A stretch of DNA of 11,608 nucleotides from an uncultured bacterium (GCA_903872555.1 CAIQLE010000024.1:1-11608), one strand, 5' to 3'; positions 1-7,000 are shown, counted from the first letter of the stretch. Notes: a model not told the origin generated them from the letters alone. Made by a program: numbers and translations.

Positions 1-151
1 AGAAGGCAAAGAGATGGTGATGCCAGGTGACAACGTGTCGATCACAGTCAAGCTGATCAACCCGATTGCGATGGAAGAAGGTCTGCGCTTTGCGATTCGC
101 GAAGGTGGCCGTACTGTCGGCGCCGGCGTTGTTGCCAAGATCATGGACTAA
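1..151 (+). CDS. tuf: Elongation factor Tu, C-terminal fragment (5' end outside window)
   Basis: EF-Tu is the GTPase that carries aminoacyl-tRNA to the ribosomal A site. Only the last 49 codons are present, read from base 2 to the TAA at 149-151. They encode the end of beta-barrel domain 3, with the typical stretch [20 protein letters not shown] and the ending [15 protein letters not shown], which is nearly invariant in proteobacterial EF-Tu. The GTP-binding domain lies upstream of the window. Most proteobacteria carry two tuf copies. The copy next to trpT-secE-nusG is the one usually called tufB, whereas the other sits in the str operon, but the sequence here cannot tell the copies apart. 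No frameshift or unusual codon is seen in the visible part. Confidence 0.97.
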   Translation, partial: EGKEMVMPGDNVSITVKLINPIAMEEGLRFAIREGGRTVGAGVVAKIMD

Positions 152-163
152 ATGCGGTGCAGA

Positions 164-200
164 GCCCTGGCCGTGTGAATTATTCGCGGCCTTGGCTTTC
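164..200 (+). terminator. Terminator-like hairpin between tuf and tRNA-Trp
   Basis: A stem forms from GGCCG (169-173) with CGGCC (187-191). It is extended outward across a 2x2 internal loop by GCC (164-166) with GGC (194-196), and inward by a U-G and a G-C pair. A short T-rich tract, TTTCTC, follows at 197-202. It lies 12 nt after the tuf stop codon. The tract is weak for an intrinsic terminator, so partial termination, or an RNA-processing or 3'-end protecting role before the tRNA, is as likely. Folded by eye. Confidence 0.4.
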
Positions 201-224
201 TCACTAAGTATCAAGTTTTACAGC

Positions 225-300
225 AGGGGCGTAGCTCAATTGGCAGAGTGACGGTCTCCAAAACCGTAGGTTGGGGGTTCGAGGCCCTCCGCCCCTGCCA
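225..300 (+). tRNA. trpT: tRNA-Trp (anticodon CCA)
   Basis: This 76-nt sequence folds as a complete cloverleaf. The acceptor stem is AGGGGCG (225-231) with CGCCCCT (290-296), discriminator base G297 and an encoded CCA at 298-300. The D stem is GCTC (234-237) with GAGT (246-249), including one G-U pair. The anticodon stem ACGGT/ACCGT (251-255, 263-267) closes loop CTCCAAA with anticodon CCA at 258-260, which reads UGG (Trp). The T stem GGGGG/CCCTC (273-277, 285-289) closes loop TTCGAGG. It sits between tuf and secE, as in many betaproteobacteria, so it is probably cut from a transcript that also contains mRNA. Confidence 0.97.
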
Positions 301-304
301 CTGA

Positions 305-324
305 TTCAGGTGTCTGACACCGAA
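305..324 (+). other. Small stem-loop between tRNA-Trp and secE
   Basis: GGTGT (309-313) pairs perfectly with ACACC (317-321) around a CTG loop. The stem can be lengthened by TTC (305-307) with GAA (322-324) if A308 is bulged. It begins 4 nt after the tRNA CCA end and ends 11 nt before the secE ATG. No T tract follows, so it is unlikely to be a terminator. It could mark the 5' end of the secE mRNA after tRNA processing, or affect secE translation, since no strong Shine-Dalgarno sequence is visible there. The function is inferred only from position. Confidence 0.35.
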
Positions 325-335
325 AGCAAAAGTAA

Positions 336-716
336 ATGTCAAATCAACCTGTGCACACCGTAACCACGTCGGCTGACAAAGCCAAGCTGGCTCTGGCTGC
401 TATTGCAGTTATCGCTGGTGTGGTTGGGTTTTATTCGCTGGCAGGCCAGACGGGTCTGGTGCGTGCTGCAGCCTTGCTGGGCGGTTTGGTGCTGGCCGTT
501 GGCTTTGCATGGACTTCACAGTTGGGTCGCGAATTCATCGGCTTTGCTGGTGAGTCAGTGCGCGAAACCCGCAAGGTAGTCTGGCCAACGCGCAAAGAAG
601 CGATGCAGATAACAGGTGTCGTGTTCGCTTTTGTGGTCCTGATGGCGATTTTTCTTTGGGGTACCGATAAATTGCTCGAGGCTGTTTTATACGGCCTGAT
701 TCTGGGCTGGAGATAA
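336..716 (+). CDS. secE: Protein translocase subunit SecE
   Basis: SecE is the essential clamp subunit of the SecYEG channel that moves unfolded proteins across or into the inner membrane. The 126-residue product has three hydrophobic segments, at about residues 18-36, 41-60 and 93-122. This is the three-helix form seen in E. coli (127 residues) rather than the single-helix form of many other bacteria. The family signature, an amphipathic cytosolic helix plus hinge, is clear at about residues 75-89 ([15 protein letters not shown]). The ATG at 336 is the natural start, but only the weak purine-rich stretch CGAAAGCAAAAG precedes it. The TAA stop touches the nusG start region, so the two genes are almost certainly co-transcribed and probably translationally coupled. 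Confidence 0.97.
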   Translation: MSNQPVHTVTTSADKAKLALAAIAVIAGVVGFYSLAGQTGLVRAAALLGGLVLAVGFAWTSQLGREFIGFAGESVRETRKVVWPTRKEAMQITGVVFAFVVLMAIFLWGTDKLLEAVLYGLILGWR

Positions 717-718
717 TG

Positions 719-1303
719 ATGACGGACAACACGCAAGATAGCGCAGCGTCGGCTTCGGTCAGCTCGGGCGGCAAGAAACTCTGGTACGTCGTGCACGCTT
801 ATTCCGGTATGGAAAAGAGTGTGCAGCGGTCCTTGACTGAGCGCATCCTTCGCGCCGGCATGGAAGACAAATTCGGGCAGATTCTGGTGCCAGTCGAAGA
901 AGTGATCGAAATGAAGAATGGTCACAAATCGGTTACTGAGCGTCGTTTTTTCCCGGGCTACGTGCTGGTTGAAATGGAAATGACGGATGACACCTGGCAC
1001 TTGGTGAAAAACACCAGCAAGGTGACGGGATTTATCGGCGGCAAATCAAACAAGCCGACACCGATTCCTCCGCATGAAGTCGACAAGATCATGCATCAGA
1101 TGCAAGAGGGTGTTGAGAAGCCCCGTCCTAAAGTTCTGTATGACGTGGGTGAGCTGGTGCGTATTAAGGATGGTCCATTCACAGATTTCAACGGCAACGT
1201 CGAAGAAGTGAATTACGAAAAATCCCGCGTGCGTGTTTCAGTGACGATCTTTGGTCGTGCAACACCGGTCGAGCTCGAGTTTGGTCAGGTTGAGAAGGCC
1301 TGA
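719..1303 (+). CDS. nusG: Transcription termination/antitermination protein NusG
   Basis: NusG binds the RNA polymerase clamp through its N-terminal NGN domain and uses its C-terminal KOW domain to contact Rho or the S10/NusE protein. The NGN domain spans about residues 20-130, beginning at [20 protein letters not shown] and including [12 protein letters not shown]. The KOW domain is near residues 140-190, with [19 protein letters not shown]. Two in-frame ATGs lie side by side at 716 and 719. I chose 719 because GGAG at 709-712 then has a normal 6-nt spacing; starting at 716 adds one Met and overlaps the secE stop by one base. A Ser/Ala-rich N-terminal tail of about 18 residues precedes the NGN domain. 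The TGA stop is followed directly by an in-frame TAA (1304-1306), giving tandem stops. Confidence 0.97.
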   Translation: MTDNTQDSAASASVSSGGKKLWYVVHAYSGMEKSVQRSLTERILRAGMEDKFGQILVPVEEVIEMKNGHKSVTERRFFPGYVLVEMEMTDDTWHLVKNTSKVTGFIGGKSNKPTPIPPHEVDKIMHQMQEGVEKPRPKVLYDVGELVRIKDGPFTDFNGNVEEVNYEKSRVRVSVTIFGRATPVELEFGQVEKA

Positions 1304-1323
1304 TAAGAGATAAGTAAGCGCAC

Positions 1324-1358
1324 GTCATGGCGCAAGGTGCTTTAAGGCCGTACATGAC
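1324..1358 (+). other. Inverted repeat in the 5' half of the rplK leader
   Basis: GTCATG (1324-1329) pairs with CATGAC (1353-1358). A smaller GGC/GCC pairing (1329-1331 with 1347-1349) competes with the top of the stem. It lies 20 nt after the nusG stop and upstream of the putative L1 target. No T tract follows and no convincing promoter was found around it. It may be an RNA stem in the leader or chance. Confidence 0.25.
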
Positions 1359-1373
1359 AGATTTTGCAGTAAA

Positions 1374-1428
1374 CCGAGGAGCCACAGTAATTATTCGCAA
1401 GAGTGATGAACCGGCGCTAATACTCATC
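1374..1428 (+). promoter_or_regulatory. Candidate L1-binding operator in the rplK-rplA mRNA leader
   Basis: The leader can fold as a long interrupted hairpin. GAG (1376-1378) pairs with CTC (1423-1425). An asymmetric internal loop, GA (1379-1380) opposite GCTAATA (1416-1422), follows. GCC (1381-1383) then pairs with GGC (1413-1415). The top is a 7-bp stem (1390-1396 with 1401-1407, two wobbles) closed by a GCAA tetraloop. L1 is known to recognise two short helices flanking an asymmetric loop, both in 23S rRNA and in its own leader mRNA, and it represses L11-L1 translation there. The element ends just before the rplK Shine-Dalgarno AGGAG (1432-1436). The architecture fits that site, but the lower stem is short and I have not aligned it to known L1 leaders. 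Confidence 0.5.
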
Positions 1429-1442
1429 AAAAGGAGCCCTTC

Positions 1443-1874
1443 ATGGCAAAGAAAATTATTGGTTTTATCAAGCTGCAAGTGCCAGCTGGTAAAGCAAACC
1501 CTTCCCCTCCGATTGGCCCGGCTCTGGGTCAGCGCGGTCTGAACATTATGGAATTCTGTAAGGCCTTCAATGCCCAGACTCAGGGTGTCGAGCCAGGTCT
1601 GCCGATTCCGGTTGTGATCACTGCATTTGCGGACAAGTCTTTCACGTTTGTGATGAAGACGCCGCCTGCGACCATTCTGATCAAGAAGGCCGCTGGTATT
1701 CAGAAGGGTTCTGCTAAGCCACATACCGACAAAGTCGGCAAAATCACCCGCAAGCAAGCGGAAGAAATCGCAACCCAGAAAAAGCCGGACCTGACCGCTG
1801 CTGATCTTGATGCAGCCGTTCGTACGATTGCAGGTTCCGCCCGTTCCATGGGCATCACGGTGGAGGGTCTGTAA
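1443..1874 (+). CDS. rplK: 50S ribosomal protein L11 (uL11)
   Basis: L11 binds the GTPase-associated region of 23S rRNA at the base of the stalk. It takes part in factor-dependent GTP hydrolysis and in RelA activation. The 143-residue product has the usual length. Its N-terminal domain (about residues 1-70) contains the proline-rich motif [22 protein letters not shown], shown here only for its key residues Pro21, Pro23, Pro26 and Gly31-Gly34 region. The C-terminal rRNA-binding domain covers about 75-143, ending in [15 protein letters not shown]. The ATG has a strong Shine-Dalgarno AGGAG at 1432-1436 with 6-nt spacing. The stop overlaps the rplA start by one base (TAATG), which fits translational coupling and joint repression by L1. 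Confidence 0.98.
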   Translation: MAKKIIGFIKLQVPAGKANPSPPIGPALGQRGLNIMEFCKAFNAQTQGVEPGLPIPVVITAFADKSFTFVMKTPPATILIKKAAGIQKGSAKPHTDKVGKITRKQAEEIATQKKPDLTAADLDAAVRTIAGSARSMGITVEGL

Positions 1875-2569
1875 TGGCTAAGTTGACCAAACGCGCTAAG
1901 GCGATCAAGGCAAAAGTTGATCGCACCAAGCCATACGCTTTCGATAGCGCTATTGCGCTGGTGAAGGAACTGGCGACTGCAAAATTTAACGAATCGATCG
2001 ACGTTTCCGTGCAGCTCGGCGTCGACGCAAAGAAATCTGACCAAGTGGTTCGTGGTTCTGTTGTGCTGCCAGCTGGCACAGGCAAGACCATGCGCGTCGC
2101 AGTTTTCGCAACCGGTGAAAAAGCAGAGCAGGCGAAAGCCGCTGGTGCTGACATCGTCGGTATGGAAGATTTGGCTGAATCGATCAAGGCCGGCAACATG
2201 CCTTTCGATGTGGTTATCGCATCGCCAGACACTATGCGTATCGTTGGTACGCTGGGTCAGGTGCTCGGTCCACGTGGTCTGATGCCTAACCCTAAGGTCG
2301 GCACCGTGACGCCTGACGTGGCAACTGCAGTCAAGAATGCAAAAGCTGGTCAGGTTCAGTACCGTACCGACAAGGCTGGCATCGTGCACGCAACCATAGG
2401 ACGCAAGTCCTTCGCTGATGCTGATCTGAAGACCAATCTGCTGGCTCTGTTGGAAGCGCTGAGCAAAGCTAAGCCGGCCACCAGCAAAGGTGTTTACCTG
2501 CGCAAGGTATCGTTGTCTTCGACTATGGGTGCCGGTGTTCGCGTTGACCAGGCTTCATTGTCGGCTTGA
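1874..2569 (+). CDS. rplA: 50S ribosomal protein L1 (uL1)
   Basis: L1 forms the mobile stalk near the ribosomal E site and helps release deacylated tRNA. In proteobacteria it also represses translation of its own rplK-rplA mRNA. The 231-residue protein carries the family signature [17 protein letters not shown] at about residues 135-151. Its two-domain organisation fits: domain 1 is made of the N- and C-terminal parts, and domain 2 is about residues 70-160, from [17 protein letters not shown] onward. The start is set by the TAATG overlap with rplK and by a Shine-Dalgarno GGAGGG (1862-1867) inside the end of rplK, spaced 6 nt. The 325-bp leader of the rplJ-rplL unit follows. Confidence 0.98.
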   Translation: MAKLTKRAKAIKAKVDRTKPYAFDSAIALVKELATAKFNESIDVSVQLGVDAKKSDQVVRGSVVLPAGTGKTMRVAVFATGEKAEQAKAAGADIVGMEDLAESIKAGNMPFDVVIASPDTMRIVGTLGQVLGPRGLMPNPKVGTVTPDVATAVKNAKAGQVQYRTDKAGIVHATIGRKSFADADLKTNLLALLEALSKAKPATSKGVYLRKVSLSSTMGAGVRVDQASLSA

Positions 2570-2584
2570 TGTAAAAAATAAAGT

Positions 2585-2607
2585 CCTCGCGCCTTAGTGG
2601 CGTGGGG
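2585..2607 (+). other. GC-rich stem-loop at the start of the rplA-rplJ leader
   Basis: CCTCGCGCC (2585-2593) pairs with GGCGTGGGG (2599-2607) around a 5-nt TTAGT loop, giving nine pairs with two G-U wobbles. It starts 16 nt after the rplA stop. No T run follows within 10 nt, so it does not look like an intrinsic terminator. It may protect the 3' end of the rplK-rplA message or form the first arm of the rplJ leader fold. Confidence 0.4.
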
Positions 2608-2735
2608 CGGATCTTTGGGCTGGACCAGGCGCTCCATGCAAATGGTTCAGGCAATCAAAGACCGTTGGGCCTCAGTCTGCAGCAATAAGCAGGCTGAAGT
2701 TAATAGCTAAAGGAGTGATCCCGAGGCACCCAACG
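2608..2735 (+). promoter_or_regulatory. L10(L12)4-responsive rplJ leader element (L10 leader-like)
   Basis: In E. coli and relatives the L10-L7/L12 complex binds the rplJ leader mRNA and represses L10 translation. Several mutually compatible helices are visible here. TCTTTG (2612-2617) pairs with CAAAGA (2656-2661). Within it, CCAT/ATGG (2634-2637, 2642-2645) closes a GCAA tetraloop. CGTTGGG plus CCTC (2663-2673) pairs with GAGG (2723-2726) and CCCAACG (2729-2735), giving 11 pairs interrupted by a bulged CA. Inside that stem, AGTCTGC (2674-2680) pairs with GCAGGCT (2689-2695), and GGA/TCC (2712-2714, 2719-2721) closes a GTGA tetraloop. Position and complexity match the L10 leader class, but no covariance search was possible. 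Confidence 0.65.
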
Positions 2736-2883
2736 CAGATGGCGAGCCCGAACAAGTTTTGTAGTCACCAGGCTGAGCATGGTTTTACGATGCGTCAGCA
2801 TGAACTCCTAACTTCGGACGCCGTGTTCGAAACGATGTAAGGCAGGCAGCCATCCGGTTGTGCAGGCGCCGAGCATCACTTTT
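2736..2883 (+). other. 3' part of the rplJ leader, no gene
   Basis: These 148 bp between the folded L10-type element and the rplJ Shine-Dalgarno hold no credible ORF. Small pairings are possible: ATGC/GCAT (2790-2793 with 2798-2801, loop GTCA) and CGG/CCG near 2815-2823. CTCC at 2805-2808 could pair with GGAG of the rplJ Shine-Dalgarno (2884-2887), a four-base match too short to claim as a switch. I see no convincing promoter in it. Confidence 0.4.
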
Positions 2884-2894
2884 GGAGGTTGAAC

Positions 2895-3392
2895 GTGAGT
2901 CTCAATCTGAATGACAAAAAGGCCGTCGTAGCCGAAGTCTCCGCCAAAGTTGCATCGGCGCAGACCGTGGTGCTGGCTGAATATCGTGGCATTGAGGTTG
3001 GTCACTTGACGCAACTGCGCGCCAGTGCGCGTTCCAAGGGTGTGTACTTGCGCGTGTTGAAAAACACGCTCGCACGTCGCGCCGTAGAAGGAACCGCGTT
3101 TTCTGGTCTCGCTTCCGAAATGACCGGTCCGTTGATCTATGCGATCTCGGAAGATGCCGTTTCTGCAGCAAAAATCCTCAGTGATTTTGCTAAAAGCAAC
3201 GACAAGCTGGTTATTAAGGCAGGCAACTACGCAGGCAATCCGCTGAACAAAGCAGCTGTTGTTGCGCTTGCAAATATCCCGAGCCGTGAAGTCTTGATCG
3301 CCCAGTTGATGGGTGTGATGCAGGCGCCGGTTTCTGGCTTTGCACGCGCATTGGCCGCATTGGCAGCGAAGAAGGAAGCCGAAGCAGCGTAA
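2895..3392 (+). CDS. rplJ: 50S ribosomal protein L10 (uL10)
   Basis: L10 is the base of the ribosomal stalk. Its N-terminal domain (about residues 1-130) binds 23S rRNA next to L11, and its C-terminal helix carries L7/L12 dimers. The product is 165 residues, as in E. coli, starting [20 protein letters not shown]. The Ala-rich C-terminus ([20 protein letters not shown]) fits the L12-binding helix. The start is a GTG at 2895, with GGAGG (2884-2888) 6 nt before it. A TTG at 2889 would extend the frame by two codons but abuts the Shine-Dalgarno and is rejected. The non-ATG start follows a long structured leader, in keeping with translational control by L10-L12. A hairpin, TTCGC/GCGAA (3393-3397, 3404-3408), begins right after the stop. 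Confidence 0.97.
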   Translation: MSLNLNDKKAVVAEVSAKVASAQTVVLAEYRGIEVGHLTQLRASARSKGVYLRVLKNTLARRAVEGTAFSGLASEMTGPLIYAISEDAVSAAKILSDFAKSNDKLVIKAGNYAGNPLNKAAVVALANIPSREVLIAQLMGVMQAPVSGFARALAALAAKKEAEAA

Positions 3393-3467
3393 TTCGCCCA
3401 CAAGCGAAACACTGCCGGCCTCGTCGAGCCCGATCTCAAGCATTTACCGAAAAATTAGGAGTTTTAC

Positions 3468-3842
3468 ATGGCAATCTCTAAAGACGACATCCTGGAAGCC
3501 GTAGGCACCATGTCCGTAATGGACCTGAATGACCTGGTCAAAGCATTTGAAGAAAAATTCGGCGTATCCGCAGCAGCAATGGCTGTTGCTGGCCCAGCTG
3601 GCGCTGGTGCAGCTGCAGCAGTTGAAGAGCAGACTGAATTCACCATCGTTCTGACTGAAGTTGGCGCAAACAAAGTTGGCGTCATTAAAGCAGTGCGTGA
3701 AATCACCGGTCTGGGCTTGAAAGAAGCGAAAGATCTGGTTGACGGTGCACCGAAGCCAGTCAAAGAAGGCGCAACTAAGGCCGACGCAGAAGCAGCAAAG
3801 AAGAAGCTGGAAGAAGCTGGCGCGAAAGCCGAGCTGAAGTAA
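3468..3842 (+). CDS. rplL: 50S ribosomal protein L7/L12 (bL12)
   Basis: L7/L12 is the multi-copy stalk protein that recruits EF-Tu, EF-G, IF2 and release factors. The 124-residue acidic, Ala-rich product shows all three parts of the family. The N-terminal dimerisation helices are at about residues 1-32 ([20 protein letters not shown]). A flexible Ala/Gly hinge covers about 35-52, with [10 protein letters not shown]. The globular factor-binding domain covers about 54-124, with [20 protein letters not shown]. The Shine-Dalgarno AGGAG (3457-3461) is 6 nt from the ATG. The 75-bp gap after rplJ has no promoter I can support, so the two genes form one unit. L12 is needed in excess over other ribosomal proteins, so the structures that follow the gene matter for separating its expression from rpoBC. 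Confidence 0.98.
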   Translation: MAISKDDILEAVGTMSVMDLNDLVKAFEEKFGVSAAAMAVAGPAGAGAAAAVEEQTEFTIVLTEVGANKVGVIKAVREITGLGLKEAKDLVDGAPKPVKEGATKADAEAAKKKLEEAGAKAELK

Positions 3843-3846
3843 TCCA

Positions 3847-3867
3847 GGTACGCGCTTGTCGCGTTCC
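3847..3867 (+). other. Stem-loop just after rplL
   Basis: ACGCG (3850-3854) pairs with CGCGT (3860-3864) around loop CTTGT. Two further G-C pairs (3847-3848 with 3866-3867) lie beyond a T-T mismatch. It begins 4 nt after the rplL stop, abuts the larger stem-loop that follows, and has no T tract of its own. It may protect the rplL 3' end or slow polymerase before the next element. Confidence 0.45.
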
Positions 3868-3927
3868 AGTCAAAGTGCAGGACCCTGCCGTCAGGTGGGG
3901 TTTTGCCTTTGGCTCTTTTGTCGTTTT
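3868..3927 (+). terminator. Putative partial terminator/attenuator between rplL and rpoB
   Basis: A long stem forms from AGTCAAAG (3868-3875) and GCAGGACCC (3877-3885), with T3876 bulged, pairing with GGGTTTTGCCTTTGGCT (3898-3914). This gives 17 pairs including three G-U wobbles, around a 12-nt loop. A U-rich tract, CTTTTGTCGTTTT, follows at 3915-3927. In E. coli the rplL-rpoB gap holds an incomplete terminator, and an RNase III cleavage site, that lower rpoBC expression relative to ribosomal proteins. This element is in the same place and could serve either role. The T tract is interrupted by GTCG, which suits partial rather than complete termination. Efficiency cannot be judged from sequence alone. 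Confidence 0.6.
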
Positions 3928-3932
3928 ATAAA
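3903..3932 (+). promoter_or_regulatory. Weak candidate sigma70 promoter upstream of rpoB
   Basis: TTGCCT (3903-3908, 4 of 6 consensus bases) and TATAAA (3927-3932, 5 of 6) are separated by 18 bp. This is the best promoter-like pair in the rplL-rpoB spacer. It would give a transcript starting about 145 bp upstream of rpoB. It overlaps the descending arm of the stem-loop and its T tract, where AT-rich hexamers arise easily by chance. Confidence 0.25.
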
Positions 3933-4011
3933 CTGGGCTGTTTGAAGATCCTGTAGCCGGGCTTGCAACATTAGCCAGTCGCAGAGGTCGGATGACTAGG
4001 GCAAAGACTTG

Positions 4012-4050
4012 AGGGTTCTCAGAAGAAGATATTGATCTTCGTCGAGTCCT
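4012..4050 (+). other. Imperfect stem-loop upstream of rpoB, candidate processing site
   Basis: GAAGAT (4025-4030) pairs perfectly with ATCTTC (4035-4040) around loop ATTG. Below it, GA (4022-4023) pairs with TC (4042-4043) across an A-G mismatch, and CTC (4018-4020) pairs with GAG (4044-4046) across a bulged A. AGG/CCT (4012-4014, 4048-4050) can extend it further. No T tract follows, so it is not a terminator. A near-continuous duplex of this type is a plausible RNase III substrate, by analogy with the E. coli rplL-rpoB processing site. It ends 36 nt before the rpoB ATG. Confidence 0.4.
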
Positions 4051-4086
4051 GAATTCTCTATCCTTCCTGTCACTCACGGAGTGTTC

Positions 4087-7000
4087 ATGCACTACTCATT
4101 TACTGAGAAGAAGCGCATCCGCAAATCTTTTGCGAAACGCGCTAACGTTCATGCTGTTCCCTATCTCCTAGCTACCCAGCTTGAGTCTTATACAGCATTC
4201 CTGCAGGCAGATATCGGCCCGACCACTCGCAAGAGCGAGGGTTTGCAGTCAGCGTTTCATTCGATTTTTCCGATTGTTTCGCACAATGGTTTCGCACGTC
4301 TTGAGTTTCTTTCATACGTGCTGGGTGATCCTCCTTTCGATGTTAAGGAATGCCAGCAGCGCGGCCTGACTTATGCATCGCCTTTGCGCGCCAAGGTGCG
4401 TCTGGTGATTCTTGATAAAGAATCGCCGACCAAGCCTGTCGTGAAGGAAATGAAAGAGCAGGAAGTCTACATGGGCGAATTGCCCCTGATGACAGTGAAT
4501 GGCTCATTTGTGATCAACGGCACCGAGCGTGTCATTGTGTCTCAGCTGCACCGTTCGCCTGGCGTGTTCTTCGAGCATGACCGTGGCAAGACCCACTCTT
4601 CGGGCAAGCTGCTGTTCTCCGCTCGCATCATTCCTTACCGCGGCTCATGGCTGGACTTTGAGTTCGACCCGAAAGACATACTGTATTTCCGCGTCGACCG
4701 CCGCCGTAAGATGCCCGTGACGATTTTGCTCAAAGCAATCGGCATGTCGACTGAGCAGATACTTGCGAATTTCTTTGTCTTCGACAATTTCACGCTGCAC
4801 GCCGAAGGCGCTGAGATGGAATTTGTTGCCGAGCGTCTGCGCGGAGAAGTTGCGCGCTTTGACATCAGCGACAAAGCAGGCAAAGTGATCGTTGCAAAAG
4901 ACAAACGTATCAACGCCAAGCATGTGCGTGATGTTGAAACAGCGGGCATCAAGCAAATTTCAGTGCCTGAAGACTATCTGCTGGGTCGTGTACTTGCTAC
5001 CAATATCATTGACGCTGAAACCGGTGAAGTGGTTGCAAATGCAAATGACGAACTGACCGAAGAATTGCTTGGCCATCTGCGTGATGCGAAAGTATCGAAA
5101 ATTCAGGCGCTGTATACCAATGATCTGGATCAGGGTTCGTACATTTCGCAGACCCTGCGCGCTGATGACACAGCAGATCAGATGGCAGCACGCGTTGCTA
5201 TCTATCGCATGATGCGCCCTGGCGAACCACCGACCGAAGATTCCGTCGAGGCTTTGTTCAACGGACTGTTTTACAACGAAGATCGTTACGATCTGTCGGC
5301 TGTGGGCCGTATGAAGTTCAATCGCCGCGTTGGTCGCGATGAACTGACAGGCACCATGACGCTGTCGAACGAAGACGTGCTCGCCGTAATCAAGATTCTG
5401 GTTGAGTTGCGCAATGGCCGCGGCGAAGTCGATGATATCGATCACTTGGGTAATCGCCGTGTGCGTTGCGTAGGCGAACTCGCTGAAAACCAGTTCCGTG
5501 CCGGTCTCGTCCGTGTTGAGCGCGCAGTGAAAGAACGTCTGGGTCAGGCTGAAGCAGACAATCTGATGCCGCATGACCTGATCAACTCCAAGCCAATTTC
5601 GGCAGCGATTCGTGAGTTCTTCGGTTCTTCACAGCTGTCACAGTTTATGGACCAGACTAATCCTTTGTCGGAAATCACGCACAAGCGTCGTGTTTCCGCT
5701 CTGGGTCCTGGTGGTCTGACGCGTGAACGTGCCGGCTTTGAGGTTCGCGACGTGCACCCGACCCACTACGGCCGTGTGTGCCCGATCGAAACGCCTGAAG
5801 GCCCGAACATTGGTCTGATCAATTCGTTGGCGATGTATGCACGCCTGAATGAATATGGCTTCCTTGAGACGCCATATCGCAAGGTATCGGATAGCAAAGT
5901 TACTGACCAGATCGATTACTTGTCAGCAATCGAAGAAGGCCGCTACATCATCGCTCAGGCGAATGCGACCATCGATGCCAAAGGCATGCTGTCAGATGAA
6001 CTGGTTTCGGCGCGTGAAGCGGGTGAGACCATTCTGGTATCGCCAGAGCGCGTGCAGTACATGGACGTGGCCCCAGGACAGATCGTTTCGGTTGCAGCAT
6101 CGCTGATTCCTTTCCTTGAGCACGATGATGCGAACCGTGCGCTGATGGGTGCAAACATGCAGCGTCAGGCAGTTCCTTGCCTGCGCCCTGAAAAAGCATT
6201 CGTTGGTACCGGTGTTGAGCGTACCGTCGCGGTTGACTCGGGCACCACTGTACAGGCCTTGCGTGGTGGTGTGGTTGACTACATCGATGCCGGCCGTATT
6301 GTGATTCGCGTGAATGATGACGAAGCACAGGCTGGTGAGGTGGGTGTAGATATTTACAACCTCATCAAGTACACCCGTTCCAACCAGAACACCAACATCA
6401 ACCAGCGTCCTATCGTCAAAGTGGGCGATCGTGTCGCCAAGCTCGACGTGATCGCTGACGGCGCATCAACCGATCTGGGTGAATTGGCACTGGGCCAGAA
6501 CATGCTGGTCGCGTTCATGCCATGGAATGGCTATAACTTCGAAGACTCGATTCTGATTTCAGAAAAAGTTGTTGCAGATGATCGCTACACTTCGATTCAC
6601 ATCGAAGAGTTGTCCGTCGTTGCGCGTGACACCAAGCTGGGCCCTGAAGAAATTACTCGTGACATCTCCAACCTGGCTGAAAATCAGCTGGCGCGTCTGG
6701 ATGAATCGGGCATTACTTATATCGGCGCTGAAGTCGAAGCCGGCGACGTGCTGGTCGGTAAAGTCACACCGAAGGGTGAGACACAGCTGACGCCGGAAGA
6801 AAAACTGCTGCGAGCCATTTTTGGTGAAAAAGCTTCCGACGTAAAAGATACCTCGCTGCGCGTGCCTTCGGGCATGGTCGGCACAGTGATCGACGTGCAA
6901 GTCTTTACTCGCGAAGGCATACAGCGTGACAAGCGTGCGCAACAGATCATCGATGATGAGCTGAAGCGTTATCGCCTGGACCTGAATGACCAGCTGCGTA

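Noticed and set aside
192..221. TTGGCT plus TTTTAC as a promoter for tRNA-Trp
   Set aside because: The -10 match is poor, and a start 7 nt downstream would fall inside the mature tRNA.
66..251. 61-codon plus-strand frame across the tuf end and tRNA-Trp
   Set aside because: It overlaps EF-Tu codons in another frame and ends inside the tRNA gene.
1290..1317. TTGAGA near the nusG end as a promoter for rplK
   Set aside because: No acceptable -10 hexamer exists at 16-18 bp, and the motif lies in nusG codons.
1327..1542. 71-codon plus-strand frame overlapping the rplK leader and the start of rplK
   Set aside because: It runs out of frame through rplK, has no Shine-Dalgarno, and its upstream half is better explained as structured leader RNA.
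2544..2580. TTGACC near the rplA end with the A/T-rich TAAAAAATAA as an rplJ promoter
   Set aside because: The -35 hexamer is good, but no -10 hexamer with more than two or three matches lies at 16-18 bp. The A-rich stretch is 22 or more bp away.
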